Positions 17,262-25,776 are shown, counted from the stretch's first letter. The stretch is DNA of 45,495 nucleotides from Streptomyces triticirhizae (GCF_003696235.1 NZ_RFFJ01000024.1:1-45495), one strand, 5' to 3'. Notes: generated by a model from the letters alone, not told the origin. Made by a program: numbers and translations.

Positions 17262-19970
17262 TCAGCCCCCGGCGGCCGGGGTCAGGTTGAGGGTGTCGGT
17301 CGACCGCTCGCTGACCGCCTCCTGGCTGCTGGGCCAGGGCAGGTACTCGCCCCTGGCCCAGAGGTCGGTCTGGTCCGTGTAGTTGGCGTGGTAGGCGTGG
17401 CCTGACGCGCCCGTGAGGTTGATCCAGAGCGACTCGTCGAGGTCGTCGAGGTTGACGATCATGCGCATCGACGGCACCCAGGTCACGTCGTAGCCGCCGG
17501 CCGCGTTCCACCCGGTGGCGTCCACCGCGTCGGAGCCGCCGGCCATGTTCCACGGGCCCCGGTTGAGCAGCCACTGGACGGGCCCTGGGCCCTCGGTGCC
17601 GAGCGTCTGGTTGTTGAGCATCAGCTGGTGCAGCCGGCCCCAGCTCCAGGTGTCGATGTCCTTGCCCAGCTCGGCCGTCAACTCCCAGCGGGCGTCGCGC
17701 ATGGCCCGCGCCAGCAGCTCGTCGAGGTTCTCCGCGCCCTGTGCCTGGGCGGTCGCCGGCGTGCTCCACCACTCGCTGTCCGGCTCGTCCAACAGGTCGC
17801 GCACCACCTCGAACCAGCGGTCGCCGCCGTCCGGCTGGGCCGTGTCGGGGGAGCGCTCGCCGCACTCCTCGATCAGCCGCTCCTCGCCGTCGAGGTCCTC
17901 CAACGGCTCGGAGTCGTCCGCCGGCCGCACCCACAGGCACTGGTCCTCGACCCGCAGCTCCTTGGGCATCTTGTTGCCGAAGGCCAGCTGGAGCAGGTTG
18001 CGCCAGACCGCGTTGTAGTAGGCGGCGCCGGGCGAGTCGGAGTCCTGGCTGAAGTCCCAGCCCTCCAGCAGCTCCTGGGCCTCGCGGACATAGGGGTCGG
18101 AGATGTCGATCTCCAGCAGGCGCGGGACCAGGATCTTGGCCATCTCGTTGCTGTTGTCCAGCTGGATGTCCTGCATGTCGCCCATCGAGATCTTGCCGCC
18201 GTCCTCGATGGTGGTCTGGATCAGGTCCTCGATCCGCTGGCTGCGGGTGCCGTAGCTCCAGTCGTCGGTGAGGTGGTAGGCGTACTCGTCAGGGGAGATC
18301 ACGGCCTGGTTGGCGGTGACGATGTAGCCGCGCTCGGGGTTGAACTCCCAGGGCAGCTCGTCCTGTGGGATGAACCCGGTCCAGTCGTAGGAGGAGTCCC
18401 AGCCCGGCGAGGGGTAACGCCCGTCGCCCGCGCCCCTGATGGGGATCTGGCCGGGGGTCTGGTAGCCGATGTTGCCCTCGGTGTCGGCGTAGATCAGGTT
18501 CTGCGAGGGCACGGCGAAGTCCTGGGCGGCGGCGCGGAACTCGTCCCAGTCCCGCGCGGCGTTGAGCCCGAAGACGGCGTCCATCGTGTTGGAGGGCCGC
18601 AACGCCGTCCAGTTGAGCGAGACCGCGTAGCCGCTGCCCCGGTCGGGCGCGCCGGCGTCCACGGGCGCGCTGCTCCCGAGGGCCTCCAACTCCTCGTGCC
18701 GGTCGGAGACGATGGGCCCGTTGACGGTGGAACGAACGGTGATCTCTCTGGTCTCCCCGCCGGCCACCCGAATTTCCTCGGTCCGGGTGTCATAGGGAAC
18801 CTGTTCACCGTCGCGCAGATAGTTGCCGTGGTCGAGCTTCTCCAGACGCAGGTCGGTCACGTCGGCGCCGAGATTGGTCAGGCCCCAGGCGATGTCCTGG
18901 TTGTGGCCGATTATCACGCCCGGCATTCCGGAGAACGTGAAGCCGGAGACGTCGAACGGGCACTCCGCGCTCACCTCGGAACAGTGCAGCCCCATCTGGT
19001 ACCAGACGCCGGGCAGCGAGGGGGCCAGGTGCGGGTCGTTGGCCAGCAGCGGCTTGCCCGTGGTGGTGTAGTCGCCGTGCACGACCCAGGAGTTGGAGCC
19101 GATGCCCGAGCCGTTGGTGCCCAGCAGCGCGGGGATCTCGTCGAGGGTCTCGGAGAGCGAGCCGAGCTGGGTGGTGACGCCGTCGGCCGCGTCCTGGACG
19201 CCGTCCGGGTCCTCGACCGGGAAGAAGCCGCTGCCGTCTCCCCCGTCGTCGTCCGCGCCGTTCTCGGTCACGATCGGGCGGTTCCGGTCGTACGGGTACT
19301 CCGGATAAAGCTCCTCGATCTGTTCCGGAGTGAACCGCTCGGTCATGAAGGCGCGGTCGATCTCGTCCTCCATGTTGCCGCGCAGGTCCCAGGCCATCGC
19401 CTTGAGCCAGGCCACGGAGTCCACCGGCTGCCACTCCTCGGGCCGGTAGTCGTTGACCAGGTCGAGTGCCGCGTACTCGACGGAGATCTCCTCGCCGCTG
19501 TGCTCGGCGAGATAGGCGTTCACGCCCTCCGAGTAGGCGACCAGGAACTCCTTGGTCTCTTCCGACAGTTCGTTGTCGAACTCCTCCTGGGCGACCCGGT
19601 GCCAACCGAGCGTGCGGAGAAAGGCGTCGGTCTCGACCTGATCCTCGCCGAACATCTCCGAAAGGCGCCCGGCGGTCATATGCCGCCGCACATCCATCTC
19701 CCAGAACCGGTCCTGGGCGTGCACATAGCCCTGGGCGCGGAACAGGTCGGTGGCCGAATCGCCGTAGAGCTGGGGGATGCCGTTGGCGTCCCGCTCCACC
19801 GTCACGGGCGCCGAGAGCCCGTCGATCGCGATCTCCCCCGAGACCTGGGGGAACGACGCGCGCACGGTGGACACACTCCACCAGGCGCCGTAGCCGACAC
19901 CGGCCACGAGCAGCACGACGAGCGCGATCACGATCAGACGACCGCGTCGCCTGGGCTTCTTGGCGGGCAT
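17262..19970 (-). CDS. penicillin acylase family Ntn-hydrolase
   Basis: A 902-residue precursor of the penicillin G acylase family. A single hydrophobic N-terminal segment at about residues 11-31 after RRRGR acts as signal anchor or signal peptide. The alpha part contains the YVHAQDRFWEMDV helix; the autocleavage site is G/SNSWVV with S292 as the new N-terminal nucleophile of the beta chain. These enzymes cleave amides such as beta-lactam side chains or acyl-homoserine lactones; the substrate cannot be read here. A Glu/Asp-rich loop near residues 235-270 lies just before the cleavage site, where the removed spacer normally sits. It is divergent from fmdB across 180 bases. Confidence 0.92.
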   Translation of the reverse strand: MPAKKPRRRGRLIVIALVVLLVAGVGYGAWWSVSTVRASFPQVSGEIAIDGLSAPVTVERDANGIPQLYGDSATDLFRAQGYVHAQDRFWEMDVRRHMTAGRLSEMFGEDQVETDAFLRTLGWHRVAQEEFDNELSEETKEFLVAYSEGVNAYLAEHSGEEISVEYAALDLVNDYRPEEWQPVDSVAWLKAMAWDLRGNMEDEIDRAFMTERFTPEQIEELYPEYPYDRNRPIVTENGADDDGGDGSGFFPVEDPDGVQDAADGVTTQLGSLSETLDEIPALLGTNGSGIGSNSWVVHGDYTTTGKPLLANDPHLAPSLPGVWYQMGLHCSEVSAECPFDVSGFTFSGMPGVIIGHNQDIAWGLTNLGADVTDLRLEKLDHGNYLRDGEQVPYDTRTEEIRVAGGETREITVRSTVNGPIVSDRHEELEALGSSAPVDAGAPDRGSGYAVSLNWTALRPSNTMDAVFGLNAARDWDEFRAAAQDFAVPSQNLIYADTEGNIGYQTPGQIPIRGAGDGRYPSPGWDSSYDWTGFIPQDELPWEFNPERGYIVTANQAVISPDEYAYHLTDDWSYGTRSQRIEDLIQTTIEDGGKISMGDMQDIQLDNSNEMAKILVPRLLEIDISDPYVREAQELLEGWDFSQDSDSPGAAYYNAVWRNLLQLAFGNKMPKELRVEDQCLWVRPADDSEPLEDLDGEERLIEECGERSPDTAQPDGGDRWFEVVRDLLDEPDSEWWSTPATAQAQGAENLDELLARAMRDARWELTAELGKDIDTWSWGRLHQLMLNNQTLGTEGPGPVQWLLNRGPWNMAGGSDAVDATGWNAAGGYDVTWVPSMRMIVNLDDLDESLWINLTGASGHAYHANYTDQTDLWARGEYLPWPSSQEAVSERSTDTLNLTPAAGG

Positions 19971-20114
19971 CTCTGTCCTTCACAGGGCAGCTGAGCGGGT
20001 GGAAGCAACCATAGACATACGGCCACTGGGGTGAGCCTACGGGGAGCGTGACGGGCGGGTCACAGGCGACTGCGGTGGACTTCCGGCCCCGGAATGTTGC
20101 ACGATGGGTCGTCG

Positions 20115-20141
20115 TTAGCACTCCACAGTGCAGAGTGCCAG
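20115..20141 (+). promoter_or_regulatory. CIRCE-like inverted repeat before fmdB
   Basis: TTAGCACTC, nine bases, then GAGTGCCAG: the first arm is identical to the HrcA operator CIRCE (TTAGCACTC-N9-GAGTGCTAA) and the second arm differs at two of nine positions. The right arm ends directly at the GGAGGAAG ribosome site of fmdB, ten bases before its GTG start. This would place the fmdB-mtnP pair under heat-shock repressor HrcA (inference). Confidence 0.6.
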
Positions 20142-20150
20142 GAGGAAGAC

Positions 20151-20528
20151 GTGCCGACCTATCAGTACCAGTGCACCGCGTGCGACGAGGGTCTTGAGGT
20201 GGTGCAGAAGTTCACCGACGACGCGCTGACCGAGTGCCCCAGCTGCCAGGGGCGCCTGAAGAAGGTCTACTCGGCGGTCGGCATCGTCTTCAAGGGCTCC
20301 GGCTTCTACCGCAATGACAGCCGCAACGCCTCGTCGAGCGGCAGCCCGGCGGGCGGGGGCGCGTCGAGCGGCGGCAAGGGCGAGAAGTCCGACTCCTCGT
20401 CGGGCTCGTCCGGGTCCTCGGGCTCGTCTGGTTCCTCTGGTTCCTCGGCGCCGGCGGCCACCTCGGGTGGCGCCGGGCTGACCAGCGGCCCCTCCAAGAG
20501 CGCGGGCGCTGCGGCCTCCGCCGCATGA
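20151..20528 (+). CDS. FmdB-family zinc-ribbon protein
   Basis: A 125-residue protein. Residues 1-45 form the FmdB putative regulatory zinc ribbon, with CTAC and CPSC pairs holding one metal, then KVYSAVGIVFKGSGFYRND. The remaining 65 residues are a Ser/Gly tail with about five SSG(S) repeats. The function of the family is unsettled; it was first described beside formamidase genes and is proposed to be regulatory. The GTG at 20151 has GGAGGAAG just upstream; the ATG at 20094 lies before the CIRCE-like repeat and is rejected. The stop overlaps the mtnP start by four bases. Confidence 0.9.
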   Translation: MPTYQYQCTACDEGLEVVQKFTDDALTECPSCQGRLKKVYSAVGIVFKGSGFYRNDSRNASSSGSPAGGGASSGGKGEKSDSSSGSSGSSGSSGSSGSSAPAATSGGAGLTSGPSKSAGAAASAA

Positions 20529-21439
20529 ACTCGACCGGTTCCTCCGGGGCCTCGCACTCCGTGGGCGGGGGCTCGGTGGGTGGGGACTCGGTGAGTGAGG
20601 GTTCGACGACCGAGCCTCTGGCCGAGATCGGTGTGATCGGTGGCTCCGGGTTCTACGCGTTCCTGGACGACGTGACCGAGATCACCGTCGACACCCCGTA
20701 CGGGGCGCCGAGCGACGCGCTGTTCCTCGGCGAGGTCGCGGGGCGGCGCGTGGCGTTCCTGCCCCGGCACGGGCGGGGGCACCACCTCACGCCCGCCCGC
20801 ATCAACTACCGCGCCAACCTCTGGGCGTTGCGCTCGGTGGGCGTCCGCCAGGTGCTCGGACCCTGCGCCGTGGGCGGGCTGCGCCCCGAGTACGGGCCGG
20901 GGACCCTGCTGGTGCCCGACCAGCTGGTCGACCGCACCAGGAGCCGCGTCGGCACCTTCTTCGACGGCGAGACCAGGCCCGACGGGCAGCGCTCCCGGGT
21001 GGTGCACGTCTCGCTCGCCGACCCGTACTGCCCGGCCGGGCGCCGGGTCGCCCTCGACGCGGCGCGCGGGCGTGACTGGGACGCGGTGGACGGCGGCACC
21101 ATGTGCGTGATCGAGGGGCCGCGCTTCTCGACCCGTGCGGAGTCCCGCTGGCACGCCGCGCAGGGCTGGTCGGTCGTGGGCATGACGGGCCACCCCGAGG
21201 CGGCCCTCGCGCGCGAGTTGGAGCTGTGCTACACGTCGCTGGCCCTGGTCACGGACCTGGACGCGGGCGCCGAGGCGGGCGAGGGGGTCTCGCACGCGGA
21301 GGTACTGGAGGTCTTCGGGCGCAACGTGGGGCGGCTGCGGGACGTCCTCTTCGACGTGGTGGGCCGGCTGCCCGAGCGGCGCGACTGCCTGTGCGCCTCG
21401 GCGCTGGCGGGCCAGGACCCGGGGATCGCCCTGCCCTGA
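20525..21439 (+). CDS. mtnP: S-methyl-5'-thioadenosine phosphorylase
   Basis: A 304-residue purine nucleoside phosphorylase/MTAP-family enzyme that splits methylthioadenosine to adenine and methylthioribose-1-phosphate for methionine salvage. The phosphate-binding IGVIGGSGFY, the PRHGRGH loop, INYRANLWAL, GGTMCVIEGPRFSTRAE and MTGHPEAALARE are canonical. The first 32 residues are a Ser/Gly-rich extension before the core. Some actinomycete homologues also accept inosine or adenosine. It is translationally coupled to fmdB (ATGA overlap). Confidence 0.93.
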   Translation: MNSTGSSGASHSVGGGSVGGDSVSEGSTTEPLAEIGVIGGSGFYAFLDDVTEITVDTPYGAPSDALFLGEVAGRRVAFLPRHGRGHHLTPARINYRANLWALRSVGVRQVLGPCAVGGLRPEYGPGTLLVPDQLVDRTRSRVGTFFDGETRPDGQRSRVVHVSLADPYCPAGRRVALDAARGRDWDAVDGGTMCVIEGPRFSTRAESRWHAAQGWSVVGMTGHPEAALARELELCYTSLALVTDLDAGAEAGEGVSHAEVLEVFGRNVGRLRDVLFDVVGRLPERRDCLCASALAGQDPGIALP

Positions 21440-21466
21440 GGGGCCGGGCGGGGCGGCGGGCTCGCT

Positions 21467-21520
21467 GCCCCGGGCACTGGGGGCGCCCCGGGCACTGCCG
21501 GCGCCCCGGGCGCGGGGTGC
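21467..21520. repeat. 18-bp GC-rich tandem repeat, about 2.6 copies
   Basis: The core GCCCCGGGCACTG starts at 21467 and 21485, and GCCCCGGGC at 21503, a strict 18-base period. Each core holds the palindrome GCCCGGGC-like centre, so it can fold; it may serve as the end-of-transcript structure for mtnP. Confidence 0.7.
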
Positions 21521-21693
21521 GCCGGGCCGGGCCTCTTCTGCTCCTCCCGGTCGCCGTTTCCGCTGCCTTCGGAGGCGGCGCCACATCCCCTTCGCGGCCC
21601 AACCCCCGCCGGGGCGTGGGGTGTTCGGCCGCCCGGCCGGTGCCGAGGTTGGCGGCCGGCGGGGTTCGCGTGTCACACGTTCGGGTGAGGGGT

Positions 21694-21720
21694 TTTTCCA
21701 CAGGGCGGGGGTTGTCCACA
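21694..21720 (+). promoter_or_regulatory. tandem DnaA-box-like sites
   Basis: TTTTCCACA at 21694-21702 and TTGTCCACA at 21712-21720 lie in the same orientation, 18 bases apart. The second equals the preferred Streptomyces DnaA box and the first differs at one degenerate position. They lie 41-67 bases before the SAF-domain gene. Two boxes alone do not make an origin. Confidence 0.45.
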
Positions 21721-21760
21721 GGCCCCAGCGAGATCGGCGCGCTAGGGGCAGGGTGGCGCC

Positions 21761-22489
21761 ATGAACTCCTTCGTCAAGCGTCTGCGGGCCCCCTTCTCAC
21801 ACCCTGCCGAGCCTCGCGCCGGCGTCGACCGAGCGGTGCCGGCCGGCCCTCGTTCCCTCGCCGCCCGTGCCCCGCGTCACTCGGGCGTCATGGGGGTGGA
21901 GTCCGTGGTGGTGCCGGCGTTCCCGCCGATCCGGCCGCGTGCCGGGCGCCGGCGGCTGTGGCCGCCCGGGCGCGGGAGGCGGCTGCTGGCGGGGGCCCTG
22001 GCGCTGTTCGCCTCAGCGCTGCTGACCCTGCTGGCCCAGGGTGGCCCGCCCTCGGAGCGGGAGGAGGGCGGCCTGGTCAGCGGGGGTGCGGACGGTCCGC
22101 GCGAGTCGAGGGACGGCGGTGGCGGGCGGCCGGCCAGGCCGCCGGAGCCGAGGGTCGTCGAGCTGCCGCTGCGCATCGCCGACCCGGGCTCGGTGCGCCT
22201 GTTGAAGGTGGGCGACCTGGTCGATCTCTACGCCTCCGCAGCCCGGGTGGACGAGGGCCCGCCGGGCGCCTCGGGCGCCGTCTCGGGCGCCGTCTCGGGC
22301 GCCGGGGAGGCGCGGCTGGTGGCCAGCGGGGTGCGGGTGATCGAGCTGCCCAGGCCGGCGGAGGGCGAGGCGTTCGCCGCAGGGCCGGACGGTCCCGGCG
22401 GGCAGCTCGTGGTCTCGGTCGACGCGGAGACGGCGGTCGAGCTGACGGGCGCTGCGGCGGGTTCCCGGCTGGCGGTGGCCCGATGGTGA
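21761..22489 (+). CDS. SAF-domain protein, CpaB/RcpC-like
   Basis: A 242-residue protein with a long Arg/Pro-rich N-terminus, a single membrane segment (about residues 75-90, LLAGALALFASALLTLLA), a linker, and a SAF/RcpC-type domain (VVELPLRIADPGSVRLLKVGDLVDLYA, then GGQLVVSVDAETAVELTGA). CpaB/RcpC proteins help assemble Flp-type pili in the periplasm. No other pilus gene is in the window, so this is an orphan and its role may differ. The region around residues 168-178 holds a short GAVS repeat encoded by a 12-base tandem unit. Confidence 0.8.
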   Translation: MNSFVKRLRAPFSHPAEPRAGVDRAVPAGPRSLAARAPRHSGVMGVESVVVPAFPPIRPRAGRRRLWPPGRGRRLLAGALALFASALLTLLAQGGPPSEREEGGLVSGGADGPRESRDGGGGRPARPPEPRVVELPLRIADPGSVRLLKVGDLVDLYASAARVDEGPPGASGAVSGAVSGAGEARLVASGVRVIELPRPAEGEAFAAGPDGPGGQLVVSVDAETAVELTGAAAGSRLAVARW

Positions 22490-22621
22490 GGGCGCTGCCG
22501 CGGTGGTTTCTGGATTGGACAGCCCGTCCGCGCGTGGTGCACGGTGACCGGCACGGATCGACGAGAGCGCACGGACCGCTCGGCGCACCGCGCCCGGGCG
22601 GAGCGGCAGGAAGGCACCACG

Positions 22622-23206
22622 GTGAACCAGGAAGATCGGAGCGGCGGGCAGAGGCTGGCGGGCGTGCGGAACACCCTGGAGGGTTTCCGAAGCTTCCTGA
22701 TGCGGGGCAACGTGGTCGACCTCGCGGTCGCCGTGGTCATCGGAGCAGCCTTCACCAACATCGTGAACTCGGTGGTCGAGGGCGTCATCAACCCGATCGT
22801 GGGCGCCTTCGGCACCCAGAGCCTGGACGACTACGACTCCTGTCTGCGGGGTGTCTGCGACGGGGACAGCGGCATCTCGATCCGCTGGGGTTCGGTGATC
22901 AGCGCCTCGCTGACCTTCCTGATCACCGCCGCGGTGGTCTACTTCCTGATGATCCTGCCCATGACCCGCTACCTGGAGCGGCGGCGGGCGAAGCAGCCGG
23001 TGGAGCCGGAGGCCAAGACCGACGTGGAGCTGCTGGCGGAGATCCGCGACGAGCTGATCGCCCTGCGGACGGGTGGCGCTGCCGGCGTCGCCGCTCCGGG
23101 CGTGGCCTCGGTCGGCGCCCAGCGGCGGGCGCCGGGCGCGGAGACCGGGGAGGCGTCGGCCGAGCGGCGCGAGGGCTCGGACCCGGCCGAGGGCGACGAC
23201 GCGTAG
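22622..23206 (+). CDS. mscL: large-conductance mechanosensitive channel MscL
   Basis: A 194-residue MscL with two membrane helices: the pore helix MRGNVVDLAVAVVIGAAFTN and the second helix LTFLITAAVVYFLMILPM. It releases solutes on hypo-osmotic shock. After the usual C-terminal helix bundle (DVELLAEIRDEL) the protein continues with about 50 extra residues rich in Gly/Ala/Glu/Arg. The GTG at 22622 has AGGAAGG upstream; an ATG-less extension to 22544 is rejected. Chromosomal context with mtnP and the SAF gene is the usual Streptomyces order. Confidence 0.95.
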   Translation: MNQEDRSGGQRLAGVRNTLEGFRSFLMRGNVVDLAVAVVIGAAFTNIVNSVVEGVINPIVGAFGTQSLDDYDSCLRGVCDGDSGISIRWGSVISASLTFLITAAVVYFLMILPMTRYLERRRAKQPVEPEAKTDVELLAEIRDELIALRTGGAAGVAAPGVASVGAQRRAPGAETGEASAERREGSDPAEGDDA

Positions 23207-23226
23207 GGGGCGGGCCGGCCGCCGCC

Positions 23227-23922
23227 TCAGATGTGGTGCGGCGGCCGCTCGTTGATCAGGCGCGCCAGGTTGCCGTCGGCGGCGTCCTCGGGCGACCCCT
23301 CGCCCCAGCCGTGGTCGCTGTCGTCGGACGAACGGCCGGCGAGCGGGTCGTCGAAGACGAGCCGCTCGGCTCCCTGGCGCGGGTCCTCCGGGTTCAGCTC
23401 GCTCATGCGGCCAGGATAAGGCCGGGGCGGAAGGGTGCGGGGGCGCAGCTCCTCGTGCCACCAGCGGTCCCGCCCGGGCTCCCAGGGCACGGGCCGGGCG
23501 AGCTGCCTGACCACCATCACCGTCCGCACGTCGGGGCAGTCCTCCAGGACGCGGTTCATGGCCGATTTCACGGCGTGGACGCGGCCGTCGATCTCGCAGG
23601 CGTCGGCGCAGACGACGACCCTGGCCCGGCAGCTGTTGAGCCGGTCGCGGACGAAGCGCTGGTGGTCGCCTATCGGCAGCGTGATCCGTTGGGCCCCGAT
23701 CGCCAGGCAGGCGAGGGTGACCACCACCGACTCCAGGCACATGGGCAGTTGTACGGCGACGGCGTCCCCCTCGGCCACCCCGTGGCGGCGCAGCGCGGTG
23801 CCGGCCTTCTCGCCCATGCGCAGCAGTTGGCCGTGGGTGAGGACGTCCGCAGGGCCGGACCAGCGTCCTCCACCGTGTTGATCTCCCGACATGCCACCAG
23901 ACTGGTCGGTCGCGTTGGACAT
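23227..23922 (-). CDS. truncated AMP-binding (acyl-CoA synthetase N-terminal) protein
   Basis: A 231-residue protein. Residues about 22-150 match only the N-terminal subdomain of AMP-binding enzymes (LTHGQLLRMGEKAGTALRRHGVAEGDAVAVQLP, then LACLAIGAQRITLPI). The P-loop (T-S-G-T-T-G), the adenylate-binding motif YGxTE and the catalytic C-terminal lysine domain are all absent. Instead it ends with a short acidic region carrying FDDPLAG, SSDDSDHGWGE and LARLINERPPHHI. It cannot be a working ligase; a binding or regulatory role is possible. The reading frame is intact and the codon use normal, so it does not look like decay in progress. Confidence 0.7.
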   Translation of the reverse strand: MSNATDQSGGMSGDQHGGGRWSGPADVLTHGQLLRMGEKAGTALRRHGVAEGDAVAVQLPMCLESVVVTLACLAIGAQRITLPIGDHQRFVRDRLNSCRARVVVCADACEIDGRVHAVKSAMNRVLEDCPDVRTVMVVRQLARPVPWEPGRDRWWHEELRPRTLPPRPYPGRMSELNPEDPRQGAERLVFDDPLAGRSSDDSDHGWGEGSPEDAADGNLARLINERPPHHI

Positions 23923-23932
23923 TCGATAAACG

Positions 23933-23962
23933 CCCCATCGACACCCCGAGGGCCGGCGTCAA
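23933..23962 (-). promoter_or_regulatory. possible leaderless promoter of the AMP-binding gene
   Basis: Minus-strand TTGACG, 18 bases, TATCGA, with the ATG 10 bases further on. No ribosome binding site precedes that ATG, consistent with a leaderless message. The -10 fit is imperfect. Confidence 0.3.
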
Positions 23963-24217
23963 GCCCCGCTCGGGGGCCTGCGGCGCCCTGCCGTCCGGCG
24001 CGGCGCGGGTGTCCGCCGACGGCGGGTGCGGTGCGGGCCAATGGCCCCGGAGCGTCGGCGCGCGTCCGGGACCACCGCACTGTCCACGCTGCCGCGTCCG
24101 CCCCGGCCTCGGCAACCGGAGGCCATGCGAAGGCGCGCGGCCCCCGGTCGACGGACCGGGCAGGCCGCGTGCCCTCGGGGTGCCCCGGCGGGCCGTGGGG
24201 CCGGTTGACGGTGTCCG

Positions 24218-24233
24218 GCCCCGGCGCCGGGGC
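24218..24233 (-). terminator. GC palindrome after the DHA2 pump gene
   Basis: GCCCCGGCGCCGGGGC is a perfect 16-base palindrome 10 bases past the stop of the DHA2 gene. It could fold as a terminator stem of limited size. No T-run. Confidence 0.35.
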
Positions 24234-24243
24234 GCCCCCGGCG

Positions 24244-25776
24244 TCAGTGCGCCATGACGGGGGCCGGCTGCCCCTCCAGCTCGCCGTCGGCGTTGAGCAC
24301 CGGGCCGCCGCTCTTGGTCGCGTTGATCAGCGCGAAGGCGATCACGGCCGCCAGAGCCACGATGGCGAAGCCCCACCAGATGGCCACGCTGTAGCCGTGC
24401 ACCTCGGCCTCAAGGCCCAGCCGCAGCTGGGCGGCCTCGCCGGAGGTTCCGGCGATGCGGGAGGCGAGGTAGCTGCTGCTGGCGCTGGCGGCGATGGTGT
24501 TCAGCAGCGCCGTGCCGATGGCGCCGCCGATCTGCTGGGCGGTGTTGACCATGGCCGAGGCCACGCCGGCGTCGGTGGGGCGCACCCCGGACGTCGCCAG
24601 GCTCATCCCCGCCATGAAGGCGGTGCCCATGCCGAGCCCCAGCAGGAACTGCGCGGGCAGGATCACCTCGGTGTACGAGGAGTCGAGGTCGAGCTGGGTC
24701 AGCCAGAGCATCCCCAGCGCCGCGACGCCCAGGCCGGGCCCCATCAGGTAGCGGGGCGCGAGCTTCGACGTCAGCCGGGGCGCGACCTGGGTGGAGCCGA
24801 TCACCATGCCGAAGACCATCGGCAGGAAGGCGACCCCGGTCTCGACCGGCTTGTACTCCCTGACGACCTGGAGGTACAGCGTCAGGAAGAGGAACAGCCC
24901 GAACATCGCGATCACGGAGAGGGCGAACGCGAGATAGGTGCCGCCCCGGTTGCGGTCGGTGACCACGCGCAGTGGGAGCAGGGGCGCCTTGACGCGGGAC
25001 TCGACTATGACGAAGGCGAGCAGCAGCACGGCGGAGGCCACGAAGCTGGCGACCGTCCAGGTCTCGGTCCAGCTCTCCTGCTCGGCGCGGCTGAAGCCGT
25101 AGACGAGCGCGACCAGCCCGAGCGTGGCCAGGAGCACCCCGGGCACGTCGAGAGTCGAGCGGTTGCGGGCCTCGGCCGGCTCGCGGATCACCAGCACGGC
25201 GCCCACGACGGCGACGGCGGCGAAGGGCACGTTCACAAAGAACGTCCAGCGCCAGTCCAGGTACTCGGTGAGCACGCCGCCGAGCAGCAGGCCGACGGCC
25301 GCGCCGGCACCGGCGATGGCGCCGAAGATGCCGAAGGCCTTGGCGCGCTCCTTGGCGTCGGTGAACATCACGGTCAGCAGCGAGAGCGCGGCCGGCGCGA
25401 GCAGGGCACCGAAGGCCCCCTGGAGCGCCCGGGCGCCGTACATCATCAGCTCGTTCTGGGCGGCGCCGCCGAGGGCGGAGGCCGCCGCGAAGCCGACGAG
25501 GCCCAGCACGAAGGTGCGCTGCCGTCCCCACAGGTCGGAGATCCGGCCGCCGAAGAGCAGCAGGCCACCGAAGGCGAGGGCGTAGGCGGTGATCACCCAC
25601 TGGCGGTTGCCCGCCGAGATGCCGAGGTCCGCCTGGGCGGTGGGCAGGGCGATGTTCACGATCGTGCCGTCGAGCACGACCATCAGCTGGGCCAGGGCGA
25701 TGAAGAAGAGCGCTTGCCAGCGTCGAGGGTCGGCGCCGACCGGCGCCTTGCTCAGGGTGGCGTTGTCGGGTGGCAT
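24244..25776 (-). CDS. MFS drug transporter, DHA2 family (14 TM)
   Basis: A 510-residue exporter of the DHA2 (EmrB/QacA) type with 14 hydrophobic segments. Family motifs are visible: LDGTIVNIALP in helix 1, GGRISDLWGRQRTF in loop 2-3, GGVLTEYLDWRWTFFVNVP in the helix 5 region. Such pumps export drugs and cationic or amphiphilic natural products by proton antiport. A TetR gene lies 150 bases upstream on the same strand and probably regulates it. The window has no biosynthetic gene cluster, so its substrate is unknown. Confidence 0.92.
   Translation of the reverse strand: MPPDNATLSKAPVGADPRRWQALFFIALAQLMVVLDGTIVNIALPTAQADLGISAGNRQWVITAYALAFGGLLLFGGRISDLWGRQRTFVLGLVGFAAASALGGAAQNELMMYGARALQGAFGALLAPAALSLLTVMFTDAKERAKAFGIFGAIAGAGAAVGLLLGGVLTEYLDWRWTFFVNVPFAAVAVVGAVLVIREPAEARNRSTLDVPGVLLATLGLVALVYGFSRAEQESWTETWTVASFVASAVLLLAFVIVESRVKAPLLPLRVVTDRNRGGTYLAFALSVIAMFGLFLFLTLYLQVVREYKPVETGVAFLPMVFGMVIGSTQVAPRLTSKLAPRYLMGPGLGVAALGMLWLTQLDLDSSYTEVILPAQFLLGLGMGTAFMAGMSLATSGVRPTDAGVASAMVNTAQQIGGAIGTALLNTIAASASSSYLASRIAGTSGEAAQLRLGLEAEVHGYSVAIWWGFAIVALAAVIAFALINATKSGGPVLNADGELEGQPAPVMAH

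Larger units (their letters stand above)
21440..21760. other. intergenic region with repeats and DnaA-box-like sites
   Basis: This 321-base gap between mtnP and the SAF-domain gene holds a short 18-base tandem repeat at 21467-21520 and two tandem TCCACA-type boxes at 21694-21720. No convincing ORF is seen in it. Confidence 0.7.
23923..24243. other. intergenic region, no gene seen
   Basis: This 321-base gap lies between two minus-strand genes. On the minus strand TTGACG (23957-23962) and TATCGA (23933-23938) are 18 bases apart and would start transcription within a few bases of the AMP-binding start codon, a possible leaderless promoter. The end near 24218-24233 is a terminator-like palindrome. 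Nothing else is evident. Confidence 0.5.

Noticed and set aside
20390..20455. Regular short repeats in the fmdB tail could suggest a repeat array.
   Set aside because: They are in-frame TCSGGC-type codon repeats encoding a Ser/Gly tail, with no spacers; not CRISPR.
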